The notes under the pieces were generated by a model. That model was not told the DNA's origin, made no database searches, and saw nothing but the letters and a program-made list of their open reading frames with translations. From Dehalococcoidia bacterium (GTDB taxonomy: Bacteria; Chloroflexota; Dehalococcoidia; SHYD01; SHYC01): a DNA stretch of 33,567 nt. Every line of letters starts with the position of its first letter. Within the stretch, counting starts at the first letter, position 1. This document shows positions 22,771-31,030 of this stretch, piece by piece. The stretch spans positions 1-33,567 of the forward strand of contig SHYC01000004.1 of NCBI GenBank assembly GCA_009693005.1, given 5' to 3'. Made by a program: the position numbers and the translations under genes.

Positions 22771-23718
22771 ATGACGAGGTTTATCGTACGCAGACTATTA
22801 ATGCTCATTCCGGTGCTTTTAGGTGTCAGCCTCCTTATATTCACGCTGATGCGGGTTGTGCCCACAGACGTAGCAGCAATGATGCTGGGGGAGAACGTAT
22901 CTACAGAGACCCTGGCCAGCCTTCGGAAGGACCTTGGACTGGACAAACCGATCCCGCTCCAATATTTCGAATGGATCAGCAACGTCGTGAGGGGTGACCT
23001 GGGGCGCTCTATCTGGTTGCCAGACAAAACGGTGACCGAACGACTTTTGCAGCGCTTGCCAGTTACCTTTGAGCTGGCCCTAATAGCCACCTCGGTGGGC
23101 ATAATATCCGGCATATCCTTTGGTGTGCTGGCAGCAGTCCGCCAGGATACCTGGGTGGACAATGTGGCGCGGGCCGTAGGCATCATTGGCCTGGCGGCTC
23201 CGAGCTTCTGGATAGCTACGATAGTAATTCTCTTTCCAGCTATTTTCTGGGGCTGGTCTATTCCAGCAGCCTACGTGGATCTTACGGAGAACCCGGGCAA
23301 CCATCTAATGAAGATCGTGCCGGCGGCGTTGGTATTGGGCTTTTCACTTACCGCTACCGTAATGCGTTATAGCCGTACCACCCTGCTTGAGGTGCTGCGT
23401 CAAGACTATGTAAGGACCGCACGCGCGAAGGGTCTGACCGAAAGAGTTGTCATTTACCGCCATGCGTTGAAAAACGCTCTGATACCTGTGGTAACCATAT
23501 CCGGCCAGGCGTTCGCGAGGCAGCTCGGCGGTACCGTGATCATAGAGACAGTGTTCAATATCCCTGGCGTTGGCCTTCTCATGATAGGCGCAATAACCGC
23601 CAGGGACTATAACATGGTCCAGGGGGGAATTCTAATCCTGGCCCTCTTCCTCGCTTTCTCTAACCTTGTAGTGGACGTACTATACGCTGTATTGGATCCG
23701 CGGATACGCTACAGCTAG
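22771..23718 (+). CDS. ABC transporter permease, DppB/OppB-like
   Basis: This 315-residue inner-membrane permease is of the dipeptide/oligopeptide/nickel importer family. It starts with the family hallmark TRFIVRRLLMLIPVLLGVSLLIF, then a periplasmic segment (LGLDKPIPLQYFEWISNVVRGDLGRS). The EAA loop that contacts the ATPase reads YVRTARAKGLTERVVIYRHALKNALIPVV (residues about 212-240). ETVFNIPGVG follows, then the C-terminal LVVDVLYAVLDPRIRYS. The ribosome site AAGGAGG is ideally placed before ATG 22771. It serves the upstream lipoproteins together with the next gene. The ATPase subunits (DppD/DppF type) are not in the window and must be encoded elsewhere. Confidence 0.96.
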   Translation: MTRFIVRRLLMLIPVLLGVSLLIFTLMRVVPTDVAAMMLGENVSTETLASLRKDLGLDKPIPLQYFEWISNVVRGDLGRSIWLPDKTVTERLLQRLPVTFELALIATSVGIISGISFGVLAAVRQDTWVDNVARAVGIIGLAAPSFWIATIVILFPAIFWGWSIPAAYVDLTENPGNHLMKIVPAALVLGFSLTATVMRYSRTTLLEVLRQDYVRTARAKGLTERVVIYRHALKNALIPVVTISGQAFARQLGGTVIIETVFNIPGVGLLMIGAITARDYNMVQGGILILALFLAFSNLVVDVLYAVLDPRIRYS

Positions 23719-23772
23719 GCCAATAATGTTTTTGGACACCGACAGAATACGATTAGAGGGGGGGTATTTATA

Positions 23773-24681
23773 ATGAGTGCACAAGGACCAATAAGCCACA
23801 CAGCAGGAGAAATTGCGGTGGTGCTGCGGCCTAAGCAGCCTGCGATAATCCAATTCATGAAGCGTCTGATGCACAAGCCGCTCGGCTTCATATCATTCCT
23901 AATCATCCTCGGAGTAGTATTCTGTGCCCTCTTCGCGGATATCGTAGCGCCCTACGATCCGGACTTGACGGACCGGACTGCTACTCTGGTCGCTCCTAAT
24001 GTGGCGCATCCTCTGGGTACTGATCCGCTCGGAAGGGATGTTCTCAGCCGTATCATCTACGGGGCAAGAATATCCCTGTTTATTGGTATTCTGGCAACCG
24101 GCACTAACGTCATCCTGGGGGCGACCATAGGCATGATCGCCGGTTACTACGGTGGTAGGCTAGGCATGATAATCATGCGATGTATGGACGTTGTCATGGC
24201 CATTCCTCTCATTATCCTGGCGATTGTGATGGTAGGGATTTTGGGGCCATCCACCAAGAATGTGATCTTGGCCATCATTGTGGTGGGCACGCCATCCGTG
24301 GCCAGAGTAACCGAGGGCATAGTGCTTTCGGTGAGCAAGAACGTCTATGTGGACGGGGGCAAAGCTATCGGCGCCACGGACTTCAGAATCCTTTTCCGCT
24401 ATATCCTGCCAAACATATTGCATGTCACGATGGTGCAATTCTCCATCGGTATGGGCTTCAATATTCTCACTGAGTCCAGCTTGAGCTTCCTGGGGCTAGG
24501 CTCTCCACCGCCGACTCCCACATGGGGCCAGATGCTGAGCGGCAGCGGAAGAAGATACTTCGCCCTGGCGCCTTGGCTAGCAATATGGCCGGGGTTGGCA
24601 ATAACCCTGGTAGTCTACTCATACAACATGCTCGGCGACGCTTTGAGAGACCTGCTGGACCCAAGAATGCGAGGCTCGTAA
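23773..24681 (+). CDS. ABC transporter permease, DppC/OppC-like
   Basis: This 302-residue partner permease has a cytoplasmic N-terminal extension of about 35 residues, then a first membrane helix (LGFISFLIILGVVFCALFADIVAPYDP). The family motif HPLGTDPLGRDVLSRIIYGARISLFIG follows at about residues 77-103. The EAA loop is YVDGGKAIGATDFRILFRYILPN, and the end is the usual YNMLGDALRDLLDPRMRGS. It follows its partner by 54 nt; AGAGGGGGGG lies upstream of the ATG. With no ATPase genes after it, the cassette is incomplete, which fits a cell in which several permease pairs share ATPases; that part is inference. Confidence 0.96.
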   Translation: MSAQGPISHTAGEIAVVLRPKQPAIIQFMKRLMHKPLGFISFLIILGVVFCALFADIVAPYDPDLTDRTATLVAPNVAHPLGTDPLGRDVLSRIIYGARISLFIGILATGTNVILGATIGMIAGYYGGRLGMIIMRCMDVVMAIPLIILAIVMVGILGPSTKNVILAIIVVGTPSVARVTEGIVLSVSKNVYVDGGKAIGATDFRILFRYILPNILHVTMVQFSIGMGFNILTESSLSFLGLGSPPPTPTWGQMLSGSGRRYFALAPWLAIWPGLAITLVVYSYNMLGDALRDLLDPRMRGS

Positions 24682-24766
24682 AAAGCGCGCTTCTACGTGA
24701 TACTTCGATTGCACAGGGTGAGCGGTTGGAACCTAATCGTCCGCTCCTGGTGATACCGCCTGGCCT

Positions 24767-24794
24767 GTAGGGGCGCAAGGGCTTGCGCCCCTAC
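24767..24794. repeat. 28-nt near-perfect palindrome (hairpin repeat)
   Basis: GTAGGGGCGCAAG (24767-24779) is followed after two bases by its exact complement (24782-24794). This form of GTAGGGGC...GCCCCTAC hairpin is typical of dispersed repeats in Chloroflexota and cyanobacteria, as I recall. No T-run follows, so it is a poor terminator, though it may protect the 3' end of the permease transcript. Confidence 0.75.
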
Positions 24795-24972
24795 TAATGT
24801 TCAAACCGTGGTTGCCAAGACATGAAACAGGCGCTGCTGCGCGTCATATCCGCCGGCCTAAATGCCGGGACCTCAGACTACCGTCCAGGTCAGCCGTTCA
24901 CCGCGGCGGTATTACCCGATGATCTGAAACTATGCGCGGCTAAAAAGTAAAGAACTCGAGATGTGAGATTAT
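24795..24972 (+). other. Intergenic stretch with one weak small ORF
   Basis: Between the palindrome and the next gene I see only a 42-codon frame at 24822-24950 (starts MKQALLRVISAGLNAG, ends CAAKK). It has no ribosome site at useful distance and no recognisable similarity. No promoter boxes stand out. Treat it as probably non-coding. Confidence 0.4.
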
Positions 24973-25680
24973 ATGCCATCCGCACACGAAAACGTCGCAG
25001 TTGACGGCAGCAGCATGACTACGTACGTGAGCACACCAGAGGGCGAGGGACCTTTCCCAGCTGTCGTTGTAATACAGCATGCCAGCGGTGTAGACGACTT
25101 CATTCGCAGCTTCGTAGACAGGCTGGCGAACGAGGGCTACGTGGCCGCAGCCCCAAATCTCTATCATCGTGAGGAACCTGGAACAGCGGATGACGCTATG
25201 GGCCGTATGGGCAGGCTGAGGGACTCGAACATCGTCAAAGACGTCAACGCATGCGTCCGGCATCTGGGCGCACAGAGCAACGTCCGATCGGATAGGGTGG
25301 GCATCACCGGATTCTGCATGGGAGGACGGGTTGCATACCTCATGCCCTCGATGAACACAGCGCTAAAAGCCTCGGTGGTCTTTTACGGCGGCAACACCAC
25401 GGAGCGCTGGGGAGAGTCGCCGGCGCCCTTCGAGCTCACCTCAAAGATCAGCTGTCCGATAATGGGGCTCTTCGGCGATGAAGACGGGAACCCATCGCCG
25501 GCGGATGTCAAAAGGATAGAAGTGGAGCTTACAAAGCACGGGGTGACCCACGAGTTCCACTCCTATTCCGGCGCCGGCCACGGCTTCATGGGCACCGGAC
25601 GACCCTCATACAGAGAGGGCGCCGCAACCACTGCCTGGGCCAAAACCCTGGGGTGGTTCCAAAAATATCTGAAAAGCTGA
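24973..25680 (+). CDS. Dienelactone hydrolase family protein
   Basis: This 235-residue alpha/beta hydrolase uses a cysteine nucleophile. The triad is visible: Cys115 in ITGFCMGGRV, an Asp in MGLFGDEDGNPSP, and a His in SGAGHGFMG. The N-terminal strand PFPAVVVIQHASGVDDFIRSFVDRLANEGYVAAAPNLYHR carries the family fold and the conserved PNLYHR. Classical members open dienelactones in chloroaromatic breakdown, but most genomic homologues have unknown ester substrates and no degradation genes accompany it here. ATG 24973 has only a weak ribosome site. It may be co-transcribed with the small gene 18 nt downstream. Confidence 0.93.
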   Translation: MPSAHENVAVDGSSMTTYVSTPEGEGPFPAVVVIQHASGVDDFIRSFVDRLANEGYVAAAPNLYHREEPGTADDAMGRMGRLRDSNIVKDVNACVRHLGAQSNVRSDRVGITGFCMGGRVAYLMPSMNTALKASVVFYGGNTTERWGESPAPFELTSKISCPIMGLFGDEDGNPSPADVKRIEVELTKHGVTHEFHSYSGAGHGFMGTGRPSYREGAATTAWAKTLGWFQKYLKS

Positions 25681-25698
25681 CAAGTCAGGTATTATCTA

Positions 25699-25998
25699 AT
25701 GACGGAGGCACACAAGCATAACGGCCCGACTTTCAAGCTGGTAGTCATCCGGCAAAAAGACCGGGTCGTAGGTAAAGACATCGAACTGGCGCTAACAACA
25801 AGAGTCGGAGAGGACAGCGTATTGCGCCTCTCCGACTCTGGCTTCTTGGTACACACACAACTTGAGCCAATGGAGATCAGGGACTGGCTAAAAAGCCACT
25901 TCTCAATGGAAGAGCAACTACTAGTGGTAGAGTTCGAGAGATGGTCCGGCTTCGGAGAGTCCGAAGCCTGGAAATGGCTGCTCTGGCGCGGCCACTAG
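25699..25998 (+). CDS. Hypothetical small protein
   Basis: I do not recognise this 99-residue protein. It is soluble, with no signal or membrane segment, and has a mixed beta/alpha pattern: strand TFKLVVIRQKD, strand ALTTRVGED, SVLRLSDSGFLVHTQL, helix EIRDWLKSHF, strand LLVVEFERW, ending in a Trp-rich tail EAWKWLLWRGH. It starts 18 nt after the dienelactone hydrolase gene and is probably in its transcript. The reading frame shows normal local codon use, which supports a real gene. Confidence 0.7.
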   Translation: MTEAHKHNGPTFKLVVIRQKDRVVGKDIELALTTRVGEDSVLRLSDSGFLVHTQLEPMEIRDWLKSHFSMEEQLLVVEFERWSGFGESEAWKWLLWRGH

Positions 25999-26067
25999 CA
26001 CTGGCTTGTCTTCCTGTGGTCTCCCAAGGCGACCGAAGACTCTGTGTGGCCGAAGAGGGAATTTATT

Positions 26068-26144
26068 TGGTAGCGCATAGGGGATTCGAACCCCTGATCT
26101 CCGCCTTGAGAGGGCGGCGTCCTGGGCCGCTAGACGAATGCGCC
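26068..26144 (-). tRNA. tRNA-Glu (anticodon CUC)
   Basis: On the minus strand the RNA begins GGCGCATTCGTCTAGCGG and ends ATGCGCTACCA. The anticodon arm is CCGCC-CTCTCAA-GGCGG with CTC at the anticodon, and the T arm AGGGG-TTCGAAT-CCCCT is perfect. The acceptor stem pairs with G-U at the first position. The CGTCTAGCGGCCCAGGACG D-arm region is typical of Glu tRNAs. CCA is encoded in the DNA (26068-26070). Confidence 0.95.
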
Positions 26145-26263
26145 ACACGTATTATTTATAACACATATCCTAAGTTTTTGCATCGTTATTTAGTTAGACA
26201 AGCGTGATAAGCCTCCGCAGTAACTATTCCCGGAAATTCATATTCTGCTAACAGCCTCCGTTA

Positions 26264-26292
26264 TTGACAGCTATGACTATCAGCAGTATGAG
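26264..26292 (+). promoter_or_regulatory. Possible promoter of the isomerase gene
   Basis: TTGACA (26264-26269), 17-bp spacer and a partial -10 TATGAG (26287-26292). Transcription would begin within a few bases of ATG 26302, leaving almost no leader, so either the gene is leaderless from here or this is a chance match. Confidence 0.4.
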
Positions 26293-26301
26293 GAACCTTA
26301 G

Positions 26302-26748
26302 ATGCGTCTCGCAATTGGCAGCGATGAAAAGTGCAGCCTGACTGACGCCGTGGTGGAGTACCTGAAGAGTCTGGGCCACGAGCTGGACCTTTTAGGCCCG
26401 CTGGCCGGCGAACCACTGGCCTGGCCCGATGTCGCAATAAACGTCGCCCAGAGAATATCAGAAGGAAAGTGCGAGCAAGGAATTCTGTTCTGCTGGACTG
26501 GGACAGGGGTGAGCATCGCAGCCAACAAAGTGCCGGGCGTCAGGGCTGCGCTGTGTACCGATGCGGAAACGGCTCGAGGGGCTCGCAAGTGGAACGACGC
26601 CAACGTCCTCTGCATTGGGTTGCGCCTTATCTCGGAAACTGTGGCCAGGGAAGTCCTGGATGCCTGGTTCAGTGCTCATCCCGACCCGAGCGAGGCCGCA
26701 AATATTCAGAAGGTCCGTGAGCTGGATTTGGGGAAGCCGGGAAGCTAA
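26302..26748 (+). CDS. RpiB/LacA/LacB family sugar-phosphate isomerase
   Basis: This 148-residue isomerase resembles ribose-5-phosphate isomerase B. The phosphate/anion loop and nucleotide-like core GVSIAANKVPGVRAALCTDAETA is conserved, and the catalytic Cys is present (ILFCWTGTG). Several usual RpiB residues differ: GSDHAG is GSDEKC, CGTGIG is CWTGTG and REHNDANV is RKWNDANV, so the ring-opening His is replaced. As I recall, the same CWTGTG/RxWND pattern occurs in a distinct subgroup of unknown substrate. It therefore probably isomerises a different sugar phosphate or derivative and should not be equated with RpiB. It is convergent with terC. The start has GAGG upstream. Confidence 0.88.
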   Translation: MRLAIGSDEKCSLTDAVVEYLKSLGHELDLLGPLAGEPLAWPDVAINVAQRISEGKCEQGILFCWTGTGVSIAANKVPGVRAALCTDAETARGARKWNDANVLCIGLRLISETVAREVLDAWFSAHPDPSEAANIQKVRELDLGKPGS

Positions 26749-26828
26749 GTCTGAATGCGCCCGCAGGGAACCTTGCGCGGACAACGCAGCAGCGATTCTC
26801 GAGTCAATCACAGTCAACGGGGGGTTCT

Positions 26829-27554
26829 TTATTCCCGTTCCTGCCTGACCTCTCCAGGCTCACTTTCGTAGGACTGGTGCAGATGGACCGGCCGGGTGGC
26901 CGGTTGCATCCGCATGTTTAGCAGCTCGACGAGAACCGAGAACGCCATCGCGAAGTAGATATATCCCTTGTCCACGTGCCGTCCTGTTCCCTCTACCACC
27001 AGCATGACCCCGATGAGCAATAAGAATGAGAGCGCAAGGATCTTAATCGTTGGATGGCGCTCCACGAAGTCACTTAGGGCGCCGGCGGCGAACAGCATTA
27101 CTCCGACAGCGATCACAATCGCCGCGACCATTATTGGCAATTGATTAGACATGCCGACTGCCGTGATCACTGAATCGAGGGAGAACACCATATCCAGCAG
27201 TATTATCTGGATAATGATTGCACCGAAGGCTGCCGTGCGCCCCACAGTTCCCGACGTATGTTCACTGCCCTCCAGTCGCTCGTGTATCTCCATCGTAGCT
27301 TTGTATATCAGGAACAGGCCGCCACCAAGAAGGATCAGGTCTCGTCCGGACACGTCATGTCCAAATGCTGTTAAGATCGGTGCAGTGAGGCCCATGACCC
27401 AGGAGATGGTAAGCAAGAGAGCGATCCGCATTACCATTGCAAGGCTGAGGCCCACCGTCCGAGCCAAGTCTCTCTGTTCTTGGGGCAATCTAGCAGTCAT
27501 GATGGAAATGAAGATGATGTTGTCCAGCCCCAGGACAATCTCCATAACGGTCAA
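26829..27554 (-). CDS. TerC family integral membrane protein
   Basis: This 241-residue membrane protein is of the TerC/YkoY group, linked to metal-ion (Mn) efflux and tellurium resistance. Seen are the family motifs EIVLGLDNIIFISI near the start and LLDMVFSLDSVITAVGM in the middle, each with an acidic residue inside a membrane helix, and the end YFAMAFSVLVELLNMR. The start is doubtful. TTG 27554 has no ribosome site and would cut the first membrane helix. In-frame residues upstream (SLFTADALAALVT) fit the family N terminus, but no ATG, GTG or TTG lies before the in-frame stop, leaving only a CTG. The true start may be non-standard. Confidence 0.88.
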   Translation of the reverse strand: MTVMEIVLGLDNIIFISIMTARLPQEQRDLARTVGLSLAMVMRIALLLTISWVMGLTAPILTAFGHDVSGRDLILLGGGLFLIYKATMEIHERLEGSEHTSGTVGRTAAFGAIIIQIILLDMVFSLDSVITAVGMSNQLPIMVAAIVIAVGVMLFAAGALSDFVERHPTIKILALSFLLLIGVMLVVEGTGRHVDKGYIYFAMAFSVLVELLNMRMQPATRPVHLHQSYESEPGEVRQERE

Positions 27555-27629
27555 GGTTACAAGCGCCGCGAGAGCGTCAGCCGTGAATAAACTATCCCTT
27601 GAACCTCTATCCTGACCTAAGAGCAGATG

Positions 27630-28046
27630 CTAAATATCGTTTCTAACCGCCTCAATGCCTTCAGCGCAAACGCCCAGGGGCCGCCAGGGGCAGGAAGGGC
27701 ACGTAAGCGCCAGATCAGAGGGCTTCATTCGCTCCGCCACCATCTTCTTTACACGACTCCACTCCACCAGTGTGCCGGAGGCTACGCCAAGCCACTTCAG
27801 GACTCTCAGATCATGGTCTCTGACCCTCGCTTCAGAGTCAAGCCGCCCACTGTGGCCGCAGCTATCACCAACACGTCCCGGAGCAGCCAGGCAGATATCG
27901 TCCGGCCCGTCCACAATCTCGATGGACGGATCGTGCGAGTCCCGCAGTTGGGCCACTACCTCGGCCATGTTATCTATGAAGCTCTGCGAATACCCCATGC
28001 CCTTGAAACCAAGGACGCAGAGCAGATGGTGGCCTCTCAGCTTCAC
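27630..28046 (-). CDS. DUF1284 family cysteine-rich protein
   Basis: This 138-residue protein starts with the DUF1284 signature LRGHHLLCVLGFKGMGYSQS and contains a Cys-rich second half (CGHSG, then LTCPSCPWRPLGVC), which suggests an iron-sulfur or zinc site. The function of the family is unknown. It starts 2 nt after the stop of the MBL hydrolase gene on the same strand, so the two are co-translated. The length is typical of the family. Confidence 0.88.
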   Translation of the reverse strand: MKLRGHHLLCVLGFKGMGYSQSFIDNMAEVVAQLRDSHDPSIEIVDGPDDICLAAPGRVGDSCGHSGRLDSEARVRDHDLRVLKWLGVASGTLVEWSRVKKMVAERMKPSDLALTCPSCPWRPLGVCAEGIEAVRNDI

Positions 28047-28048
28047 CG

Positions 28049-29206
28049 CTATGCCCTCCCGGCCACCCGGTCATCAATCAGCGAGTAGAAGATATTCCCA
28101 TCCCTGCTTTCAACCTTAACGCTTCCCGATTCCTCCAAGATATCCAGGTGCCCAATTACCTCGGCCATCGCAGGAATCAATGCAAACGCCCTCAGAGCGG
28201 GAAAAACATGCGGCATGATTTCGAACGGTCGGTATCGACCCTCCACCACTGCTTCCAATACCTTTTCACTCCTGCGGTCGTGGTGATGCTCCAGCCGTTC
28301 CACCGAAGCAGGTAGATCGTATATCTCTTCTTCATGCGCCGGTAGGACTCTTTTTGCATTTAGGTCGAGCACTTTCCTCAGCGAACGCAGGTACTCCGGA
28401 AGGCTGTGGAAGCGCTTTTCGGAGTCTTCATCGTGAAAGTGTATCCCTGGGTTGGGGGTTATCCTTTTCAAGATATGGTCGCCGGTAAAAACTGCGCCGC
28501 TGGCTTCGTGATAAAAGCAGCAGTGTCCGGGTGTGTGTCCGGGCGTGTGTACAGCCCTTAGGGTCGCGTCGCCCAGGGACATATCTTCATCATCCTCAAA
28601 GGTAAAGTCAGGGACGAAATTCACTCCACCTACCGGAAGCTCTCCGTGGCCCCCCGTGTGAACATGGCCCTTATGCTGAAAGTGAGGGGACTCCTCCTCG
28701 GGATGAGCCTCTTTGTAAGAATGAGCTGATAATGCCTCAAGACGTATAGCATAGTCAGGTGCGGGGCCAAACAAAGGCTCGGCTTGCCTCCAATTCTTGG
28801 GCCAAATGTCGCCTCTACGAGCGCCGGAATAGAACCACTCCAGCATGGTTTCCGGCACTCCGGAAGCGATCATAAGATCGTGCATGTTCCGGCGGTTGAG
28901 GGTTCTTTTGGACTGGTTGTAGCTGAGATAGGCCGCGTCTTCACGGTGAATAGCTATTTTCGCGCCGGAGGCGTTTCTCACCCTCTCAGCAAGTCCGCTG
29001 TGGTCGGAGTGGCTGTGTGTGAGAAGCACCAGCCTGGCATCAGATACATCATGCCCCAACTCTTTAAGACCTTTGACAAGCGCCTCCCACAGCGCGTCGG
29101 AGTTAGTGCCGGTATCGATTAAGATTAAACCCTGGTCGGTATCAATGGGATAACAGTTTGTCGACCCGACCTTCACCGGCTCAAGGGCAACCATGTCTTG
29201 TACCAT
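28049..29206 (-). CDS. MBL-fold metallo-hydrolase (LACTB2-like)
   Basis: This 385-residue metal-dependent hydrolase has the metallo-beta-lactamase fold. The metal site HSHSDH (64-69) and later HTPGHTPGHCCF and FTGDHIL are all present. GLILIDTGTN precedes them. A helical C-terminal part (RSLRKVLDL...LPAHEEEIYD...RLEHHHDRRSEKVLEAVVEG) followed by a winged-helix-like end resembles LACTB2-type and acyl/glutathione-thioester hydrolases. I chose ATG 29206 because GGAG lies 8 nt upstream and residues before it look non-native; a frame from 29338 would add 44 residues. A DUF1284 gene is coupled downstream. The substrate is unknown. Confidence 0.92.
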   Translation of the reverse strand: MVQDMVALEPVKVGSTNCYPIDTDQGLILIDTGTNSDALWEALVKGLKELGHDVSDARLVLLTHSHSDHSGLAERVRNASGAKIAIHREDAAYLSYNQSKRTLNRRNMHDLMIASGVPETMLEWFYSGARRGDIWPKNWRQAEPLFGPAPDYAIRLEALSAHSYKEAHPEEESPHFQHKGHVHTGGHGELPVGGVNFVPDFTFEDDEDMSLGDATLRAVHTPGHTPGHCCFYHEASGAVFTGDHILKRITPNPGIHFHDEDSEKRFHSLPEYLRSLRKVLDLNAKRVLPAHEEEIYDLPASVERLEHHHDRRSEKVLEAVVEGRYRPFEIMPHVFPALRAFALIPAMAEVIGHLDILEESGSVKVESRDGNIFYSLIDDRVAGRA

Positions 29207-29469
29207 AAACAGTTCTCCAAACAATCGCAGTTTTATTGATTTGGTCTTCCGCACATTGGGCGTGGGGGGGAGACCTACCCTAAAGACACAATGCATCCTT
29301 TGACTAACGAGGATGCCTATGAAATAATTACTAACCAAACCAGTATATCATAAGTACTCAAGGGCAAAGCAGCGAAGCAGAAGAGGGTAAAAGACTGACG
29401 CAGATGGTTCACCATGGTCTTACCGAATCAATCGGCGTGAGCTACCCGCCCGTACGTGATCTGTTCCAG

Positions 29470-29475
29470 TATAAT
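29470..29475 (+). promoter_or_regulatory. -10 box before the HNH-DGQHR gene
   Basis: A perfect TATAAT lies 21 nt upstream of ATG 29497, followed by AAGG and a G-run close to the ATG. No -35 match is seen at 16-18 bp. Its position supports ATG 29497, not the later TTG, as the original gene start. Confidence 0.5.
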
Positions 29476-29496
29476 TAGTAAGAAGGTTGGGGGAAA

Positions 29497-31011
29497 ATGG
29501 CCATCACATTGAAGCGTCAACTCACGGGTCCTTAGAAAGTACAGATCCTTAGCCAGCATGGGCGAATTTGTTTCGCCACGGGTCATGCCATATCCCCAGA
29601 GGATCAACTCCATTTCGAACATATTTTGGCGTGGACCGATGGAGGTCCTACCGAACTTAATAATATTGCACCAATGTGCCAAGTTCATAATCAAGCAAAA
29701 GGAACTCTTCCGTTAGGTGATTTTAGAGTCAAACTGCGCCTAGATAAGTTCTTCGCTTCAGGCGATCGTCTAACTCTCAAACATTTGCTTCGGTTCCTCA
29801 AAGAGGAAAAAGATATTACCGGCTTCGGGCATCACATCGTCAGCAGCATTTATGAAGAGAAAGTGCAGATTGATTCTGCATCCGGCAAGAACAGCTACAT
29901 CCTGTATACCTGCCCGACCACTGGTTGGCAATACTTCTATGCCACCCTACCGGTCGACCTTCTAGACAGTGACGACGAAGAAGACAATAACGTTGGTCTC
30001 CAGCCTCGATTCCTGATTCAAGACAAGGTTTTCGAACTTTTTCGACACTTCCAACGTCATCCGGTACTGCAGCCGGCGATTGGACGTATACACAATGATC
30101 GCATTCTTCTTTTCGATGGTCAGCATAAGGTTGCTGCACTCCTATGGAATGGTCGAAAGGAATACGAGTGTAAAATTTACCTTTCCCCTGATCTCCGCCT
30201 GTTAAATCAAACTAATATTGCCGCTCATGATAAGTACTCCCAAACACGTTTTTACTCCTCTGTGATGGTGATGAAGTTAGGCAGCGAGTTCGGCATGGAC
30301 TTTAAAACCTACACGAATAGCGAAGATGACGGGGTTAAGAGTGAGGCAGGCTTCATGAGATTTCTCAGCAATGATGCTAATCAGGCGCTATCAAAAGGGG
30401 AGCGCAATAAGCGCTTCCGAAGTTATCTCTACAATTCTGTGTTACAAAACCCAGACAATAGAATAACACGTTTGGTGTCTAGCGGGAACCGAAGCACTGA
30501 TGATAAGCCTCTGACGCTGGATATGCTGAGCAAATCGATTTTCTCGTCATTTCTTTATACAGAGCCTGTCGAAGATGATATGGCATCCGATAAATACAAA
30601 CGGGACAAAGAGATAGCTAATGTAGTTGCCCTAATGAATATGCTCGATGATTTGGCATTGGTTGGATGGAACTCTAAGGCCGGAGCAAATGATGAATATC
30701 AGAGACGCTTGAAGAGATTATTTGCTTCCAAATCGATCATGGCTTGGTCTGAACTGCTGAGCAGTGCTGTATGTGGAGAGCTAAAGTTGGTTGATAAAGA
30801 TGACCAAGCCCGCCCATTTTATCGAGAATTATTGCAGAACGATCTAGATGACATCAAAATGGTAGTAGAGAGGCTGATAAACTGGAAGTTGTGGAGTTCG
30901 GTCGCCAACAGTGATATCGATCGCACGTTATCGGATAACAAGAGCGCGGTTAAGGATTGGATGCGAGCGCACGGACTAACTGCGGGTTATCTTATGGGTG
31001 CTCCTGAGTGA
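29497..31011 (+). pseudogene. HNH endonuclease-DGQHR domain protein interrupted by one in-frame amber codon
   Basis: The frame from ATG 29497 reads MAITLKRQLTGP, then TAG (29533-29535), then continues open for 491 more codons. Right after the TAG comes a clear HNH start (QHGRICFATGHAI, then FEHILAWTDGGPTELNNIAP and MCQVHNQAKG): His42, Asn55/56 and His64 in full-length numbering. Further on IGRIHNDRILLFDGQHKVAA (about 197-216) is the DGQHR motif of DndB/ParB-like proteins. The C-terminal 250 residues are unrecognised. As I remember the family, an acidic residue stands where TAG is now, fitting GAG to TAG. Starting at TTG 29626 would remove the first catalytic His, so only readthrough yields a full nuclease. 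Lower GC than its neighbours suggests transfer. A defence role is inference. Confidence 0.75.
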
Positions 31012-31030
31012 TATCTGAAAGGACGTAGAC

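Noticed and set aside
27627-28119. Two overlapping plus-strand ORFs of about 153 codons
   Set aside because: Both are antisense to the DUF1284 gene, whose family signature and coupling to the MBL gene are clear.
29428-29694. 88-codon minus-strand ORF opposite the HNH gene start
   Set aside because: It overlaps the HNH coding region antisense and shows no domain, ribosome site or conserved pattern; the plus-strand HNH motif explains the sequence.
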